Shown: positions 26,178 through 36,270 of the stretch, in pieces
Numbering within the stretch: the stretch's first letter is position 1
Layout: each line of letters begins with the position of its first letter
Source of the DNA: Algoriphagus machipongonensis
Lineage (GTDB): Bacteria > Bacteroidota > Bacteroidia > Cytophagales > Cyclobacteriaceae
Length of the DNA stretch: 64,000 bases
Reading direction: 5' to 3'
Assembly (NCBI RefSeq): GCF_000166275.1
Contig: NZ_CM001023.1
Span: 2,049,001-2,113,000 of the forward strand
Program-made: the position numbers and the translations under genes
The notes under the pieces: generated by a model
Told to the model about the DNA's origin: nothing
The model's input: the letters and a program-made list of their open reading frames with translations, nothing else
Database searches by the model: none

Positions 26178-28565
26178 ATGAATTTTGATCAGGAAGAAAT
26201 TGAATTCTTAAAAGAAGAGAGTTCGTTTGATATAAAATCGGTGATCCCTAAAATCCTTAGGATTTGGCCTATTATAGCTATATGTGCGGGGCTTTTTCTT
26301 GGGATAGGATATATCTACACCCGGATGTCTGTACCACTATTTAAGGTGTCTGGAATATTTTTTATCAAGGACACAGAAAATAAATTTGCACTTTTTGACG
26401 CTCCGAGTATTGAAGGTTCTCCCAACGTGGGGCTACTCAACCAAATTGTTATTTTGCAGTCCAAACCCATTGCTCAAGCTACACTTGAAGGCTTAGATTT
26501 CAATGTTGAGTATTATAAACAGGGGACATTTATTAATAATGAGCTGTATGGCAATACTCCAGTATTAGTTGAAGTGGACTGGAAATCTCCTCAGGTATTG
26601 TATGGATTGATCAGATTGACTTGGGAAGATGAAGAAAACTATACCTTGTCTTTTGATGCGGAAGCTTATACAAAGTATGTTCCGAATGGTTCAAATACCA
26701 ATATGGAGCTCTTTCCTGAAACCAAAACTTATCCTTTTGGAGAGTGGGTAGAAAACAACAATTTTAAACTTAGGATTTCTAAAACAGGAGCTGATAAAAG
26801 CGGAGAACTCTTACTAAAAATTAGAGATGATAAATCCATCATAAATGAATATGCAAGTAAACTTGATGTAAGCTCGGTTCAAAAGGAAGGCTCTATTTTG
26901 GAATTGAGCATTTTGTCACCTCATGCCAAAAAAGGAGAAGTTTATATCAATAAATTGATGGAAACTTACATTGCCCTTGAATTGGCAGAGAAAAATGAAA
27001 TTGCCAGTAATACTGTCAAGTTTATTGATAGCCAAGTTGCAGGTGTTGCGGATACCTTAAGGCTTTTTGAAGATGAGCTTCAGACTTTTAGAGCTGATAA
27101 CAAGATTTATGATTTAGGTTCTGAGAGCGCTTCAGTATTTGACCAATTGACAGAATATGAAGCTCAATTGCGACAGGAACAATTCAAAAAGTCTTACTAT
27201 AAAAACCTTAAGGAATATCTAGTAAGAGAAAATTACCAAGATGTGGTGGTTCCTTCTGGTATTGGTATCGAAGACCCAATCTTGAATAGTCTGATTACCA
27301 ATTTACTAGAACTTCAAGTAGAACGCTCAAAGCAATTAGCTACCTTAACTGAAATCTCTCCTCAAGTTCAAGCCACTAACAATAAGATTTCAGACCTTAA
27401 TAAGTCCATACAGGAGATTTTAAGAAACGTTGATCAAAACTCTGACTTAACCATCAATGATCTTAAAAGTAGGATCAATGAGTTGGAAGGTTCGTTTAGG
27501 ACTTTACCTAAGACCCAGCAGAATATGATTAGAATTGAGAGACAACAAGCTCTTAATGAAAACATCTATACATATTTAATGCAAAAAAGGGCAGAAGCTG
27601 CTATTACCAAAGCTTCTAATACTGCCGAGAATAAAATCATTGAACCTGCTGAAGGTGGTGTGCTAGTAAGCCCAATACCAATGAGGAATTACTCCATCGG
27701 TGTTTTTGTAGGGTTATTGCTACCTATTTTATTTGTATTCGTCAGAGAGCTTATTCGTACAAGAATAGAAGATGTTAGCTATCTGGAAAGAAAACTCAAA
27801 ATACCTTTGCTTTCGACTATTTTGTACAATAAGAGTAAGAACAATTTGGTTGTTTTTGAGCAAGGTAAATCAGGACTTGCTGAAGGTTTTAGGTCATTGA
27901 GAGCAAATATTAGATTTATTACTCCCAAAGAGGAGCAGCTAACATTGATGATCACTTCTACTATTTCTGGTGAGGGGAAGACATTCTGTGCTATGAACCT
28001 GGCTTCTGTTTATTCCTTAACAGGAAAGAAAACAATACTCGTGGGTTGTGACATGAGAAAGCCTAAAATTTTCCAGGATTTTGAAGTTGGAAATGATGTT
28101 GGGCTTTCCTCAATTTTGTCTGGTCAAATTAAAGATTGGAAACAAGGGGTGAAAAAGACAAAATTTGAAAACATGGATTTGCTAGTGTCAGGTCCAACTC
28201 CACCAAACCCTGCGGAACTTTTGTTTACCAAACGATTTGAGCAACTAATTGCTGAATTAAAGCAAGAATATGATGTTGTTATATTGGATACACCTCCAGT
28301 AGGACTTGTTAGTGAAACATTAGACTTACTGCCATATGTAGATATGACACTATTTGTTTTCAGACAGAATTATAGTCAAAGGAATTTCGTCAATGCCTTG
28401 AATGGATTAAAAGTTGGCAAAAATCTGAAAAACCTATATGCAGTGTTTAATGGTGTAGATGGTAGCAAAGTGACTTATGGCTATGGCTACACTTACGGAT
28501 ACGGCTATGGATATTACGAAGATGATCAAGTGAAGAAGGGATTTTTCTCCAAACTAAGAGGTTGA
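26178..28565 (+). CDS. Wzc-type tyrosine autokinase / polysaccharide co-polymerase
   Basis: The 795-residue protein joins a Wzz domain (first transmembrane segment about residues 30-50, long periplasmic coiled-coil, second segment about 505-525) to a cytoplasmic BY-kinase. The Walker A motif is STISGEGKT (about residue 593), the A' motif ILVGCDMRKPK, and the Walker B motif VVILDTPP (about 699). The C terminus carries a cluster of about nine tyrosines in alternation with glycine (about 768-784), the autophosphorylation tail. It should couple chain length and export through the lipoprotein encoded just upstream. Confidence 0.93.
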   Translation: MNFDQEEIEFLKEESSFDIKSVIPKILRIWPIIAICAGLFLGIGYIYTRMSVPLFKVSGIFFIKDTENKFALFDAPSIEGSPNVGLLNQIVILQSKPIAQATLEGLDFNVEYYKQGTFINNELYGNTPVLVEVDWKSPQVLYGLIRLTWEDEENYTLSFDAEAYTKYVPNGSNTNMELFPETKTYPFGEWVENNNFKLRISKTGADKSGELLLKIRDDKSIINEYASKLDVSSVQKEGSILELSILSPHAKKGEVYINKLMETYIALELAEKNEIASNTVKFIDSQVAGVADTLRLFEDELQTFRADNKIYDLGSESASVFDQLTEYEAQLRQEQFKKSYYKNLKEYLVRENYQDVVVPSGIGIEDPILNSLITNLLELQVERSKQLATLTEISPQVQATNNKISDLNKSIQEILRNVDQNSDLTINDLKSRINELEGSFRTLPKTQQNMIRIERQQALNENIYTYLMQKRAEAAITKASNTAENKIIEPAEGGVLVSPIPMRNYSIGVFVGLLLPILFVFVRELIRTRIEDVSYLERKLKIPLLSTILYNKSKNNLVVFEQGKSGLAEGFRSLRANIRFITPKEEQLTLMITSTISGEGKTFCAMNLASVYSLTGKKTILVGCDMRKPKIFQDFEVGNDVGLSSILSGQIKDWKQGVKKTKFENMDLLVSGPTPPNPAELLFTKRFEQLIAELKQEYDVVILDTPPVGLVSETLDLLPYVDMTLFVFRQNYSQRNFVNALNGLKVGKNLKNLYAVFNGVDGSKVTYGYGYTYGYGYGYYEDDQVKKGFFSKLRG

Positions 28566-28589
28566 TTTATTTGGCCCTAATTTCTAAAT

Positions 28590-29354
28590 ATGCTTGGTAA
28601 AATAAGAGCTTGGGTAGAAAGCCTACCCTTCGACAGACAAAGGCGAATTAAGAGAAGAGTAAACTATTTTCGCAGTATAGGAAAATCTTCGGACTTAGAT
28701 TATCTCGCTCAGCTTTTTCAAACAGATAAATTTGGGAAGCACTTTTATACTCCTAATTATAAATTACACCTTCAACATTTAAGAGGTAAATCTTTCAACA
28801 TGTTGGAAATTGGAGTAGGTGGCTATGATAATCCTCATCAAGGAGGTGGGTCGCTAAGAATGTGGAAAAGGTTTTTCTCAAAAGCCAAAATTCATGCAAT
28901 TGACATTTTTGATAAGTCTGCCCTAAATGAATCAAGAATTAAAATATTCCAGGGAAGTCAAGTTGATCTTGAATTTTTAGATAAAGTATGCGATGAAATA
29001 GGGGAAATTGAAGTTATTGTTGATGATGGAAGCCATATCAATGAGCATGTAATTACCACATTCAAACACCTTTTTCCTAAGTTAAAATTAGGAGGTATTT
29101 ATGTGGTGGAGGATACCCAAACCTCTTATTGGGAAGAATATGGAGGTAAAGTGACTGAGTTGAACGACCCGGAAACGATCAATGGTTTTTTCAAAAGGTT
29201 TGTTGACAACTTGAATTATAAAGAGTTTCCAATTGCTGATTACGAAGCAGATTACTACACCAAGCATATTGTTTCAATTCATTTTTACCACAACATGATT
29301 TTTATTTACAAAGGGTTGAATGATGAGCCATCAAATATCAGCTCTGTTTCTTAA
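28590..29354 (+). CDS. SAM-dependent methyltransferase, sugar O-methyltransferase type
   Basis: A 254-residue class I methyltransferase. The SAM-binding motif is MLEIGVGGYDNPHQGGGSLRMW, followed by IHAIDIFDKS and VIVDDGSHINEHVITTF. The GGSLRMW and DDGSHIN motifs match the MycE/rhamnose O-methyltransferase group, in which aspartates bind a metal at the active site. O-methylation of a hexose or deoxyhexose is therefore likely. It may cap or decorate the glycan. Its stop overlaps the next start by one base (TAATG). Confidence 0.82.
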   Translation: MLGKIRAWVESLPFDRQRRIKRRVNYFRSIGKSSDLDYLAQLFQTDKFGKHFYTPNYKLHLQHLRGKSFNMLEIGVGGYDNPHQGGGSLRMWKRFFSKAKIHAIDIFDKSALNESRIKIFQGSQVDLEFLDKVCDEIGEIEVIVDDGSHINEHVITTFKHLFPKLKLGGIYVVEDTQTSYWEEYGGKVTELNDPETINGFFKRFVDNLNYKEFPIADYEADYYTKHIVSIHFYHNMIFIYKGLNDEPSNISSVS

Positions 29355-30088
29355 TGGGTGAAAGCAAAGCAAATAAAATTGTAATTCTTCTTTCAGCGAC
29401 TATTAAGCCATTTATGGAGACTTTTATGGCTGCTAGATCCATTGAGGAGCGAGAAGAAGATTACTTCAAAGCTGCTGAATTCTATCTTGGAAAAGGTTTT
29501 CCCGTTGTTTTTGTTGAAAACAGCATGTATCATTCCGAAAGGATTTTTAATTTGAAAAACAGGTTTCCTGAATTTGAAATTCTTCAGTTTGAATCAACTT
29601 CGAGCCATTTAGGAAAAGGACATGGAGAAAAACAATTGATGGATTATGCACTAGCAAATTCTACATTATTGGCCCAGTCAGAATATTTATTGAAAATAAC
29701 AGGTAGGTATATTGTTCAAAACATCCAAGAGTTTATTGGCGGGCTTGAAACTGATATGAAACCTGTTTATATCAATTTCCTAAGAGATCTTACTTGGGGA
29801 GATACCCGGATACTTCTTATGAGCAAAGCTTACTACAAAGAAATATTTGCCCCGTTTTGTGATCAATATTTAGATGAAAAGAACAATGTGATTCTAGAAA
29901 GGGTTTTTGCTAGGTCTGTACATCACCACATGTCAAAGGGCGGAACTTTTGGTTTTTGGCCAGTTTATCCTAGTTATCTTGGATTCGATGGTTCTTACGG
30001 GGATCCAATTAAATTTTCGTTCTTTAAAAAGATGAAATACCAGTATTATTTCAAACTAAAGCGATTCATTTTTAAGCACATAGCTTAA
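29354..30088 (+). CDS. Unrecognised cytoplasmic protein, possibly a glycosyltransferase
   Basis: I do not recognise this 244-residue protein with confidence. It begins with a short beta-strand (NKIVILLSATIKP) and contains LLKITGRYIVQNIQEF, which resembles the segment after the DxD site in some GT-A-like proteins of capsule loci. HHHMSKGGTFGFWPVYPSYLGFDGSYG lies near the end. There is no signal peptide or membrane helix. One-base overlap with the methyltransferase gene and 20 bp before the ABC transporter suggest a role in repeat-unit assembly. Confidence 0.55.
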   Translation: MGESKANKIVILLSATIKPFMETFMAARSIEEREEDYFKAAEFYLGKGFPVVFVENSMYHSERIFNLKNRFPEFEILQFESTSSHLGKGHGEKQLMDYALANSTLLAQSEYLLKITGRYIVQNIQEFIGGLETDMKPVYINFLRDLTWGDTRILLMSKAYYKEIFAPFCDQYLDEKNNVILERVFARSVHHHMSKGGTFGFWPVYPSYLGFDGSYGDPIKFSFFKKMKYQYYFKLKRFIFKHIA

Positions 30089-30108
30089 CACATTTCCACA
30101 ACAAGTTC

Positions 30109-31908
30109 ATGTTCGAAAAAATATTTAACAAGTATTTCAGACACTTTGGGTTCTTCTATTCTTATATAGGTCCAAAGCTGATTCTATTAATACTGATGAG
30201 TTTATTTGTGGGCTTATTGGATGGATTTGGCTTAGCCTTATTTATGCCCATTTTCCAAATTGCGGCTGATGGCGATAGCTTGTCAACAGCAGATAATATG
30301 GGAGACTTAAAGTTCCTTCTTACTGGGATCGAATGGCTTGGATTTGACTTAACTTTAAACTCCGTTGTGGTTTTCATGGTCGTTCTATTTTTCTTAAAAG
30401 CGATCTTCAAATTTTTAGACGGCTACATTAAAATCAAACTTCAGAATCAGTTCGTAAAAAAGATCAGGTTTCAAATGGTTGATGGATTGAGTGATCTGGA
30501 TTATAAACATTTCCTCAACCTGGACTCAGGAAAAGTTCAGAATACACTTTCCTCTGAGGCAGTCAAAATCACTTATGGTTTCCTCTCATATTTTAATAGT
30601 ATTCAACATTTGGTGTTACTGCTTGTATACATTGGACTAGCATTTTTATCTAATTTCCAATTCGCAATCTTAGTTTCTATAGGTGGTTACTTGTCGAATT
30701 TTCTATTTAGATACTTTTTCTCACGTACTGAGAAAGAATCCATCAATTTATCTTCACTTGGCCATCAATTTCAGTCCTATTTGATTCAGGCTGTGCATAA
30801 TTTCAAATATCTAAAAGCTACCGATTATTTCTCTAGCTACAATTTGAAATTGAAATCAGTTATTAATCAGATTGAACATGGGCAAAAAAAGATAGGAATC
30901 TATGGCTCTATTATGGCCAGCTTGAGAGAACCTATCATATTGGTCGTGGTCATGATCATTATTTTGATTCAGGTAAACTTTATGGAAGGAAGCCTCTCCA
31001 CTATTATTTTGAGTTTGGTCTTTTTCTATCGTTCCCTTAATTATGTAGTCACCCTTCAAGGAAGTTGGCAGGGATTCATTTCCAATATTGGAGGAGTAAT
31101 TTCATCTGTAAATCTTATAAATGATTTTAAAGATGGTAAAGAGACTTTCAATAAAACTGATGAGATAAAGAAAATTTCAGCTTTAGATATTCAATCAGCA
31201 TCTTTTGTCTATCCCAACGGTTTCCAGGTCTTAAAGCAGGTTAATCTGGAGATTGAACCTCTAAAAACCTATGCTTTTGTAGGGGAGAGTGGAAGTGGGA
31301 AAACCACTTTGGTAAACATGCTCATAGGGCTTTTTCATCCGAGTGAAGGTAAAATTATCGTAAATAACCAGGATAGATCCGAGGTGGATTTGTCAAGCTA
31401 TAGAAAGCGATTTGGATATATTACGCAAGAGCCGGTTATATTCAATGATAATATTTATAATAATGTGACCCTTTGGGCCGAAAAGTCAGAGGAGAATCTG
31501 AGTAAATTTCAAAAAGCGGTCTCCCTAGCCAATATTCATAACTTTATTGACTCTTTACCAGAGAAAGAATCTACTCGATTGGGAGATAATGGAGTCATGG
31601 TGAGTGGTGGACAAAAACAAAGAATCTCGATTGCTAGAGAACTCTATAAAGATGTGGATGTGCTTATTTTTGATGAAGCAACATCTGCTTTGGACTCAGA
31701 AACTGAGAAGCTTATTCAGGATAATATTGATATGCTGATGGGTAAATTTACGATGATCATTATTGCACATAGGTTGAGTACCATCAGAAAAGTAGATACG
31801 ATTTCTTTAATGGATAAAGGACGGGTTATTGCCTCAGGGAAGTTTGAAGATTTAGTATCTGAAAATGGGCAGTTTAAGAGGATGGTAGAACTACAAGAAT
31901 TTAATTGA
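30109..31908 (+). CDS. ABC transporter, fused permease/ATPase (MsbA/PglK-like)
   Basis: A 599-residue half-transporter. Six hydrophobic helices occupy about residues 20-310. The ATPase domain follows, with Walker A GESGSGKTT (about 391), the Q-loop around GYITQEPV, signature VSGGQKQR (about 498), Walker B VLIFDEATSALDSE (about 517) and switch His in IIAHRLS. All are intact. Given the context and the absence of a Wzx in unit 2, it probably flips lipid-linked oligosaccharide in the manner of PglK. A general lipid flippase role like MsbA cannot be excluded. Confidence 0.88.
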   Translation: MFEKIFNKYFRHFGFFYSYIGPKLILLILMSLFVGLLDGFGLALFMPIFQIAADGDSLSTADNMGDLKFLLTGIEWLGFDLTLNSVVVFMVVLFFLKAIFKFLDGYIKIKLQNQFVKKIRFQMVDGLSDLDYKHFLNLDSGKVQNTLSSEAVKITYGFLSYFNSIQHLVLLLVYIGLAFLSNFQFAILVSIGGYLSNFLFRYFFSRTEKESINLSSLGHQFQSYLIQAVHNFKYLKATDYFSSYNLKLKSVINQIEHGQKKIGIYGSIMASLREPIILVVVMIIILIQVNFMEGSLSTIILSLVFFYRSLNYVVTLQGSWQGFISNIGGVISSVNLINDFKDGKETFNKTDEIKKISALDIQSASFVYPNGFQVLKQVNLEIEPLKTYAFVGESGSGKTTLVNMLIGLFHPSEGKIIVNNQDRSEVDLSSYRKRFGYITQEPVIFNDNIYNNVTLWAEKSEENLSKFQKAVSLANIHNFIDSLPEKESTRLGDNGVMVSGGQKQRISIARELYKDVDVLIFDEATSALDSETEKLIQDNIDMLMGKFTMIIIAHRLSTIRKVDTISLMDKGRVIASGKFEDLVSENGQFKRMVELQEFN

Positions 31909-31912
31909 TTTA

Positions 31913-32995
31913 GTGAATACCCAGAGATTTCTTGTTTCCAATACAGCTCTTCCAGCTCAAAAAATTGGTAGCTGGACAAACAGGATAACTTTTTTGATTC
32001 AGCAAAACCCTGATTTCTTTGATTATATATTATCACCTACTGCTCAGGAAAATAACCAATTTAGATTTTGTCAGAAAAGATCCTTCCTGAAACTTCCCTC
32101 AAGATTAAAATCTTGGCAACTTAAAAACAGGATAGCCAAAGATTACATCAAGAACATAGAAGAACTAGCCAAACCGGATCACAAAATTCAAATACTTGTG
32201 ATGGATGATACCTTGTTATTAGAGGCGATTTCGTCATTTAAAAAAGGCTCTCAATTATCAATTGAATTAGTTTTTTCATTTCATGGTCATGACCTTAGGT
32301 TGAATCCTGATCTAATCCAGAATACGGATAAGATTCTATTTTTAACCAACCTTGCCTATCAAAAAGCGCTGGAATTACATGAAATATTTACCCCCCAAGT
32401 ATTTATTGTGGGGAACGGTGTCAGATCTGATGTCTTTTTCCCTCTGTCTCTAAAAGAGAAGAAAGAACAAAAAATAAAGTTGGGATATCAAGCAGATGAT
32501 GAAATTCTGATTTTGATGTCTAATAATAGGCCTAAAAAGGGACTCCAACTATTTTTGAAAATCATACAAGAGATATTATCCCAGCATCCTCATTACAAAG
32601 TGATGGTGATTGGTGTAGAAAAAGAAGATTCTATTTCAGATCCTAATATTGAATTCTTAGGTAAAATTCCTAATAACGAATTGCCTCAATACCTTCAAAT
32701 TGGTGATATATATTTCTTCACCTCATTATGGAAAGAAGGTTTTGGGTTATCTATGGTGGAAGCGGCAAAATCCGGAAACAAAGTTATCGCCTCAGAAAAT
32801 GGAGGAATCCCTGAAGTTGTAGAGGATTTTGATCAGGCCTATCTGGTTAAAGACCCAAACAAAATTGAAAATTGGGTCAAAGCATTTCAATTTGCAACAC
32901 AGAGTAAATCTTATATACCGGATCCAAAAAAGCTCAGTGATTTTCATGCACTTTCTGATTGGCTTACCAAGTACCAAAATGCCCTAATGTCCTAA
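31913..32995 (+). CDS. Glycosyltransferase family 4
   Basis: The 360-residue protein has a GT-B fold; the C-terminal domain shows LILMSNNRPKKGLQLFLKI, IEFLGKIPNNELPQYLQ and the donor-binding KEGFGLSMVEAAKSGNKVIASENGGIPEV, where EGFGLSMVEA is the E-x7-E motif. The N-terminal half is divergent, as usual. The start is a GTG 4 bp after the ABC transporter stop; no closer ATG exists. It ends 2 bp before the AsnB start codon. Confidence 0.85.
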   Translation: MNTQRFLVSNTALPAQKIGSWTNRITFLIQQNPDFFDYILSPTAQENNQFRFCQKRSFLKLPSRLKSWQLKNRIAKDYIKNIEELAKPDHKIQILVMDDTLLLEAISSFKKGSQLSIELVFSFHGHDLRLNPDLIQNTDKILFLTNLAYQKALELHEIFTPQVFIVGNGVRSDVFFPLSLKEKKEQKIKLGYQADDEILILMSNNRPKKGLQLFLKIIQEILSQHPHYKVMVIGVEKEDSISDPNIEFLGKIPNNELPQYLQIGDIYFFTSLWKEGFGLSMVEAAKSGNKVIASENGGIPEVVEDFDQAYLVKDPNKIENWVKAFQFATQSKSYIPDPKKLSDFHALSDWLTKYQNALMS

Positions 32996-32997
32996 TT

Positions 32998-34866
32998 ATG
33001 TGTGGAGTAGCAGGGATAATTAAATTAAAAGGTGAAATTCAGGATACTGAAATTAATCAACTAAGAGAAGGTTTAAAATTTCAGAAACACAGAGGTCCTG
33101 ATGCCTTAGGGGTTTGGAGTGATCAAAAAGTTGCTTTAGGGCATAATAGACTATCTATTATTGATTTATCAACTCAGGCAAATCAGCCTTTTTCCAGAGA
33201 AGACCTTCAGTTGAAAATTATTTTTAATGGTGAAATATACAATTACAAAGAATTAAAAAAGACACTCCAAGAGAAGCAATATACTTTTCAAACTAGCTCA
33301 GATACAGAAGTCATTCTTGCGGCTTATAAAGAGTACGGAGAAAAGGTGTGTAATCACCTGGTAGGAATGTTTGTCTTTGTTATTTACGATCTCCAAAATC
33401 AAAGTATTTTCGTAGCTAGAGACAGATTTGGAGAAAAGCCATTCTTCTATTTAGAAAATTCGGGCACTATTTATTTTGCTTCAGAACTTAAAGCTTTACA
33501 AAAGACTTACAATCAAAAACTAACTATAAATCAGAATGCCGTTTTTGATCTTATGGAAAATATGTATATCAATGGATTACATACAATCTATGAGGAAGTG
33601 CATTTGTTACCTCCAGGGAATTTTTTGAAGATCAAAGATGGAGAAGTCACTATATCATCCTACTATTCATTTCCGACAAAAGTAAAAAGAAAGAATTCTT
33701 TTGAAGAATTGAAATCAGAGGTAAAAGGACTGCTTTACGATATTGTTGAACATGAATTGCATGCGGATGTTCCAGTAGCTACGTTTCTAAGTTCGGGTAT
33801 TGACTCATCTTTGATTACAGCCATAGCAAAAGAACTCAAACCTGATATTCTTGCTGTGACAATGGCTACTGCTGAAAGTCATTCTGATGAATCACCAGCA
33901 GCTACAGAGTTTGCAAAAAAACTCGACATCAAACAGGAAATTATTCCAGTAGATCCAGGGTCACTTTCAGTTTTAGGGGATTTGTTAAGTCATGTTCAGC
34001 CTTTAGCAGACGCTTCATTAATTCCCTCTTATTTAGTAACCAAAGCTGTTTCAGGTCATACCAAAGTGATGTTGTCTGGAGATGGTGGGGATGAAGTATT
34101 TGGCTCCTATAACAAGCCCAATATATATAAAGAGTTTGGTGGAAGTGTAGGCTTTTGGGGGAAATTGGCTGTGAAAACAGCCTTGAATTCTGACTCAAAT
34201 AATATAGACAAATACTTATCTGATAAAAACAGGATAAAATATGCTGGATGGGAAGGATTCTACCGAAAGCATAATTTATCCTATAAACTGGGAAGTCAAA
34301 TATTCAATAGTTACAGGCCACAATTACAAGTTCTGAAAGAGTATAAAAAAATCCAGCGCTTATATGAATCCAACCCTGAAAAGTCATCTTTCGGGGTGGA
34401 TATCAATACCAGGTTACCCTCGGATTTTTTGCACAAAGTCGATACAGCGGCAATGCTAAGCAGTGTGGAAGTAAGAGCTCCATTCTTGGATCACAGGCTT
34501 GTGGATCTAAGCTTGGAAACAGATATGTCCTCACTTTCACCAAACGGTATTGATAAGGAAGTAACAAAAAGCTTGTTGAAAGAATTTACAGGAGATCTTC
34601 CAAGTAAATCCAAAAAAGGCTTTTCTATTCCTTACCTGACTTTTTTGCAAGGCGCTTGGGGAGAAATATTGGAAGGTTATTTAAAAGATGGTAAGTCTAT
34701 TGCCTATTTAGGGTTTAACCAAAAAGGAATTTTGGACCTTTTGAACGAGTTTAGAAACTCTCCTACGCAAAGAATAGCTAGGGTATTATTCAGTGTGCTA
34801 GTACTAGAAATATGGTTGAGGGTATTTCACCTTGAGCAAGAAGTAAATCTTGAACCTACCCATTAA
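32998..34866 (+). CDS. asnB: Asparagine synthase-like glutamine amidotransferase, copy 1
   Basis: From ATG 32998 the protein has 622 residues and begins MCGVAG, giving the Cys2 nucleophile of class II glutamine amidotransferases. A longer frame from 32959 would bury this Cys and is rejected. GPDALGVW, FNGEIYNY and GEKPFFY mark the glutaminase half. The ATP-pyrophosphatase motif SSGIDSS lies near residue 265. All core residues for glutamine-dependent amide formation are present. Copies in polysaccharide loci are thought to amidate uronic acids instead of aspartate. A second, distinct copy lies at 46736. Confidence 0.9.
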   Translation: MCGVAGIIKLKGEIQDTEINQLREGLKFQKHRGPDALGVWSDQKVALGHNRLSIIDLSTQANQPFSREDLQLKIIFNGEIYNYKELKKTLQEKQYTFQTSSDTEVILAAYKEYGEKVCNHLVGMFVFVIYDLQNQSIFVARDRFGEKPFFYLENSGTIYFASELKALQKTYNQKLTINQNAVFDLMENMYINGLHTIYEEVHLLPPGNFLKIKDGEVTISSYYSFPTKVKRKNSFEELKSEVKGLLYDIVEHELHADVPVATFLSSGIDSSLITAIAKELKPDILAVTMATAESHSDESPAATEFAKKLDIKQEIIPVDPGSLSVLGDLLSHVQPLADASLIPSYLVTKAVSGHTKVMLSGDGGDEVFGSYNKPNIYKEFGGSVGFWGKLAVKTALNSDSNNIDKYLSDKNRIKYAGWEGFYRKHNLSYKLGSQIFNSYRPQLQVLKEYKKIQRLYESNPEKSSFGVDINTRLPSDFLHKVDTAAMLSSVEVRAPFLDHRLVDLSLETDMSSLSPNGIDKEVTKSLLKEFTGDLPSKSKKGFSIPYLTFLQGAWGEILEGYLKDGKSIAYLGFNQKGILDLLNEFRNSPTQRIARVLFSVLVLEIWLRVFHLEQEVNLEPTH

Positions 34867-34878
34867 AAAATTTAGTTT

Positions 34879-36270
34879 ATGAGAATTTGTTTTTTAATAC
34901 CCGATGGAGTTGGTATTAGGAACTACCTTTATTCTGATGTGATTTCCCATTTAAAAAGTGCAGGACATGAGGTTATTCTGTGGCATAGCCTGGACCCGGG
35001 GATGATTGAATTGACGGAAAAAAGATTTGGGGAAAAATTTGAGCAACACAGATTTGAGCATCAACCAGACAACACGCTAGTTCAGCTTTATAGGGAAAGT
35101 GCCAGGTTTGCAAGGTTAGTTTTAAATGCAAAGCAGAAGAACAATCCTACTATCATGACAAACTGGATAGGAGGTATAGGTTCTTTTAAGAATAAAGCCT
35201 TAATGAATATGGCTGAGCTGGTAGGGAAGCAGGCCAAAACTTATGAGGATACTGCAGCTCTCGAGAATAAGAAGTTTAAACTGATCCGAAAATCACGAAA
35301 GTTTAAAAATGCCATTCAAAAGATAAAAGAGCTTAATCCTGACCTCATTTTTTGTACTCACCAAAGAGTCTTTAGTGTTACCGCAACTATGGAAGCGGCC
35401 AGATATTTAAATATCCCCACTGCTACAGCAATATTTTCTTGGGATAACTTGCCGAAGGGGAGATTACCTTTTCGAGCAGATCGGTATTTTGTGTGGTCGG
35501 ACTACATGAAAAATGAACTTTTAGAATACTATCCTGAAATCCCGAAACATCAAATCGATATCACTGGGACACCTCAATTTGATTTTTACAGCGACCAAAA
35601 TCTGATTATGGACAAAGAAGTCTTTGCTAATAAATATGGCTTGGATGCTTCTAAAAATTGGGTTTGTTTTTCAGGCTGTGATAGTATTACCTCGCCTAAT
35701 GACGCCCTTTATTTGAAGGATGTAGCCTCATCTTTGAATGAACAAGACGATATTCAGTTAATTTTCCGACCAGTACCCGTAGAGTCAGAAAAGCGTTTTC
35801 AAACAGTTCTGGAAAAGCACAAAGAGGTAGTTTTATTTAAACCTATCTGGGAAAAAGGAAAAGATTGGGCAAATTATTTTCCATTGTTTGAGGATATCCA
35901 AGTACTAGTAAATATAGCCTATCATTGCAAAGTGGTAGTAAATATTGGTTCTACCATGGCCTTGGATTTCACTTCTTTTGGAAACGTAGGACTGTACCTC
36001 AATTATGACCATGCTGAATCTAAAGCAAATTGGTCGGTAGATACAACCTATAAATTTGAGCATTTCAAATCAATGGATGGTCTAAAGGCAGTAGGTTGGA
36101 TAAATAGCCCAGCAGAAATACTTCCCATGATCCAGAAGGCTTTGGAAAAGCCAGAAGAAATAAGCCCCGACAATAAAAAGTGGTTTGAAAGAATCGTTCA
36201 ACCCAACTCAAAACTGGCGTCAGCTAGGGTGGCAGAAGCATTGGCACAAATGGTAAACAAGGACAAATAA
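34879..36270 (+). CDS. GT-B-fold glycosyltransferase-like protein
   Basis: The 463-residue protein is cytoplasmic and appears to have two Rossmann-like halves. The first opens MRICFLIPDGVGIRNYLYSD. The second contains DRYFVWSDYMKNELLEYYPE, ITGTPQFDFY and later VVNIGSTMALDFTSFGNVGLYLNYD, which resembles the acceptor/donor region of CDP-glycerol or UDP-HexNAc-epimerase-like GT-B proteins. I cannot assign a family number. It follows AsnB by 12 bp and ends immediately before a GT4 gene. Confidence 0.65.
   Translation: MRICFLIPDGVGIRNYLYSDVISHLKSAGHEVILWHSLDPGMIELTEKRFGEKFEQHRFEHQPDNTLVQLYRESARFARLVLNAKQKNNPTIMTNWIGGIGSFKNKALMNMAELVGKQAKTYEDTAALENKKFKLIRKSRKFKNAIQKIKELNPDLIFCTHQRVFSVTATMEAARYLNIPTATAIFSWDNLPKGRLPFRADRYFVWSDYMKNELLEYYPEIPKHQIDITGTPQFDFYSDQNLIMDKEVFANKYGLDASKNWVCFSGCDSITSPNDALYLKDVASSLNEQDDIQLIFRPVPVESEKRFQTVLEKHKEVVLFKPIWEKGKDWANYFPLFEDIQVLVNIAYHCKVVVNIGSTMALDFTSFGNVGLYLNYDHAESKANWSVDTTYKFEHFKSMDGLKAVGWINSPAEILPMIQKALEKPEEISPDNKKWFERIVQPNSKLASARVAEALAQMVNKDK

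Noticed and set aside
32959-32997. Upstream start for the first AsnB
   Set aside because: It would put 13 residues before the Met-Cys that must become the N-terminal nucleophile, and it overlaps the previous gene.
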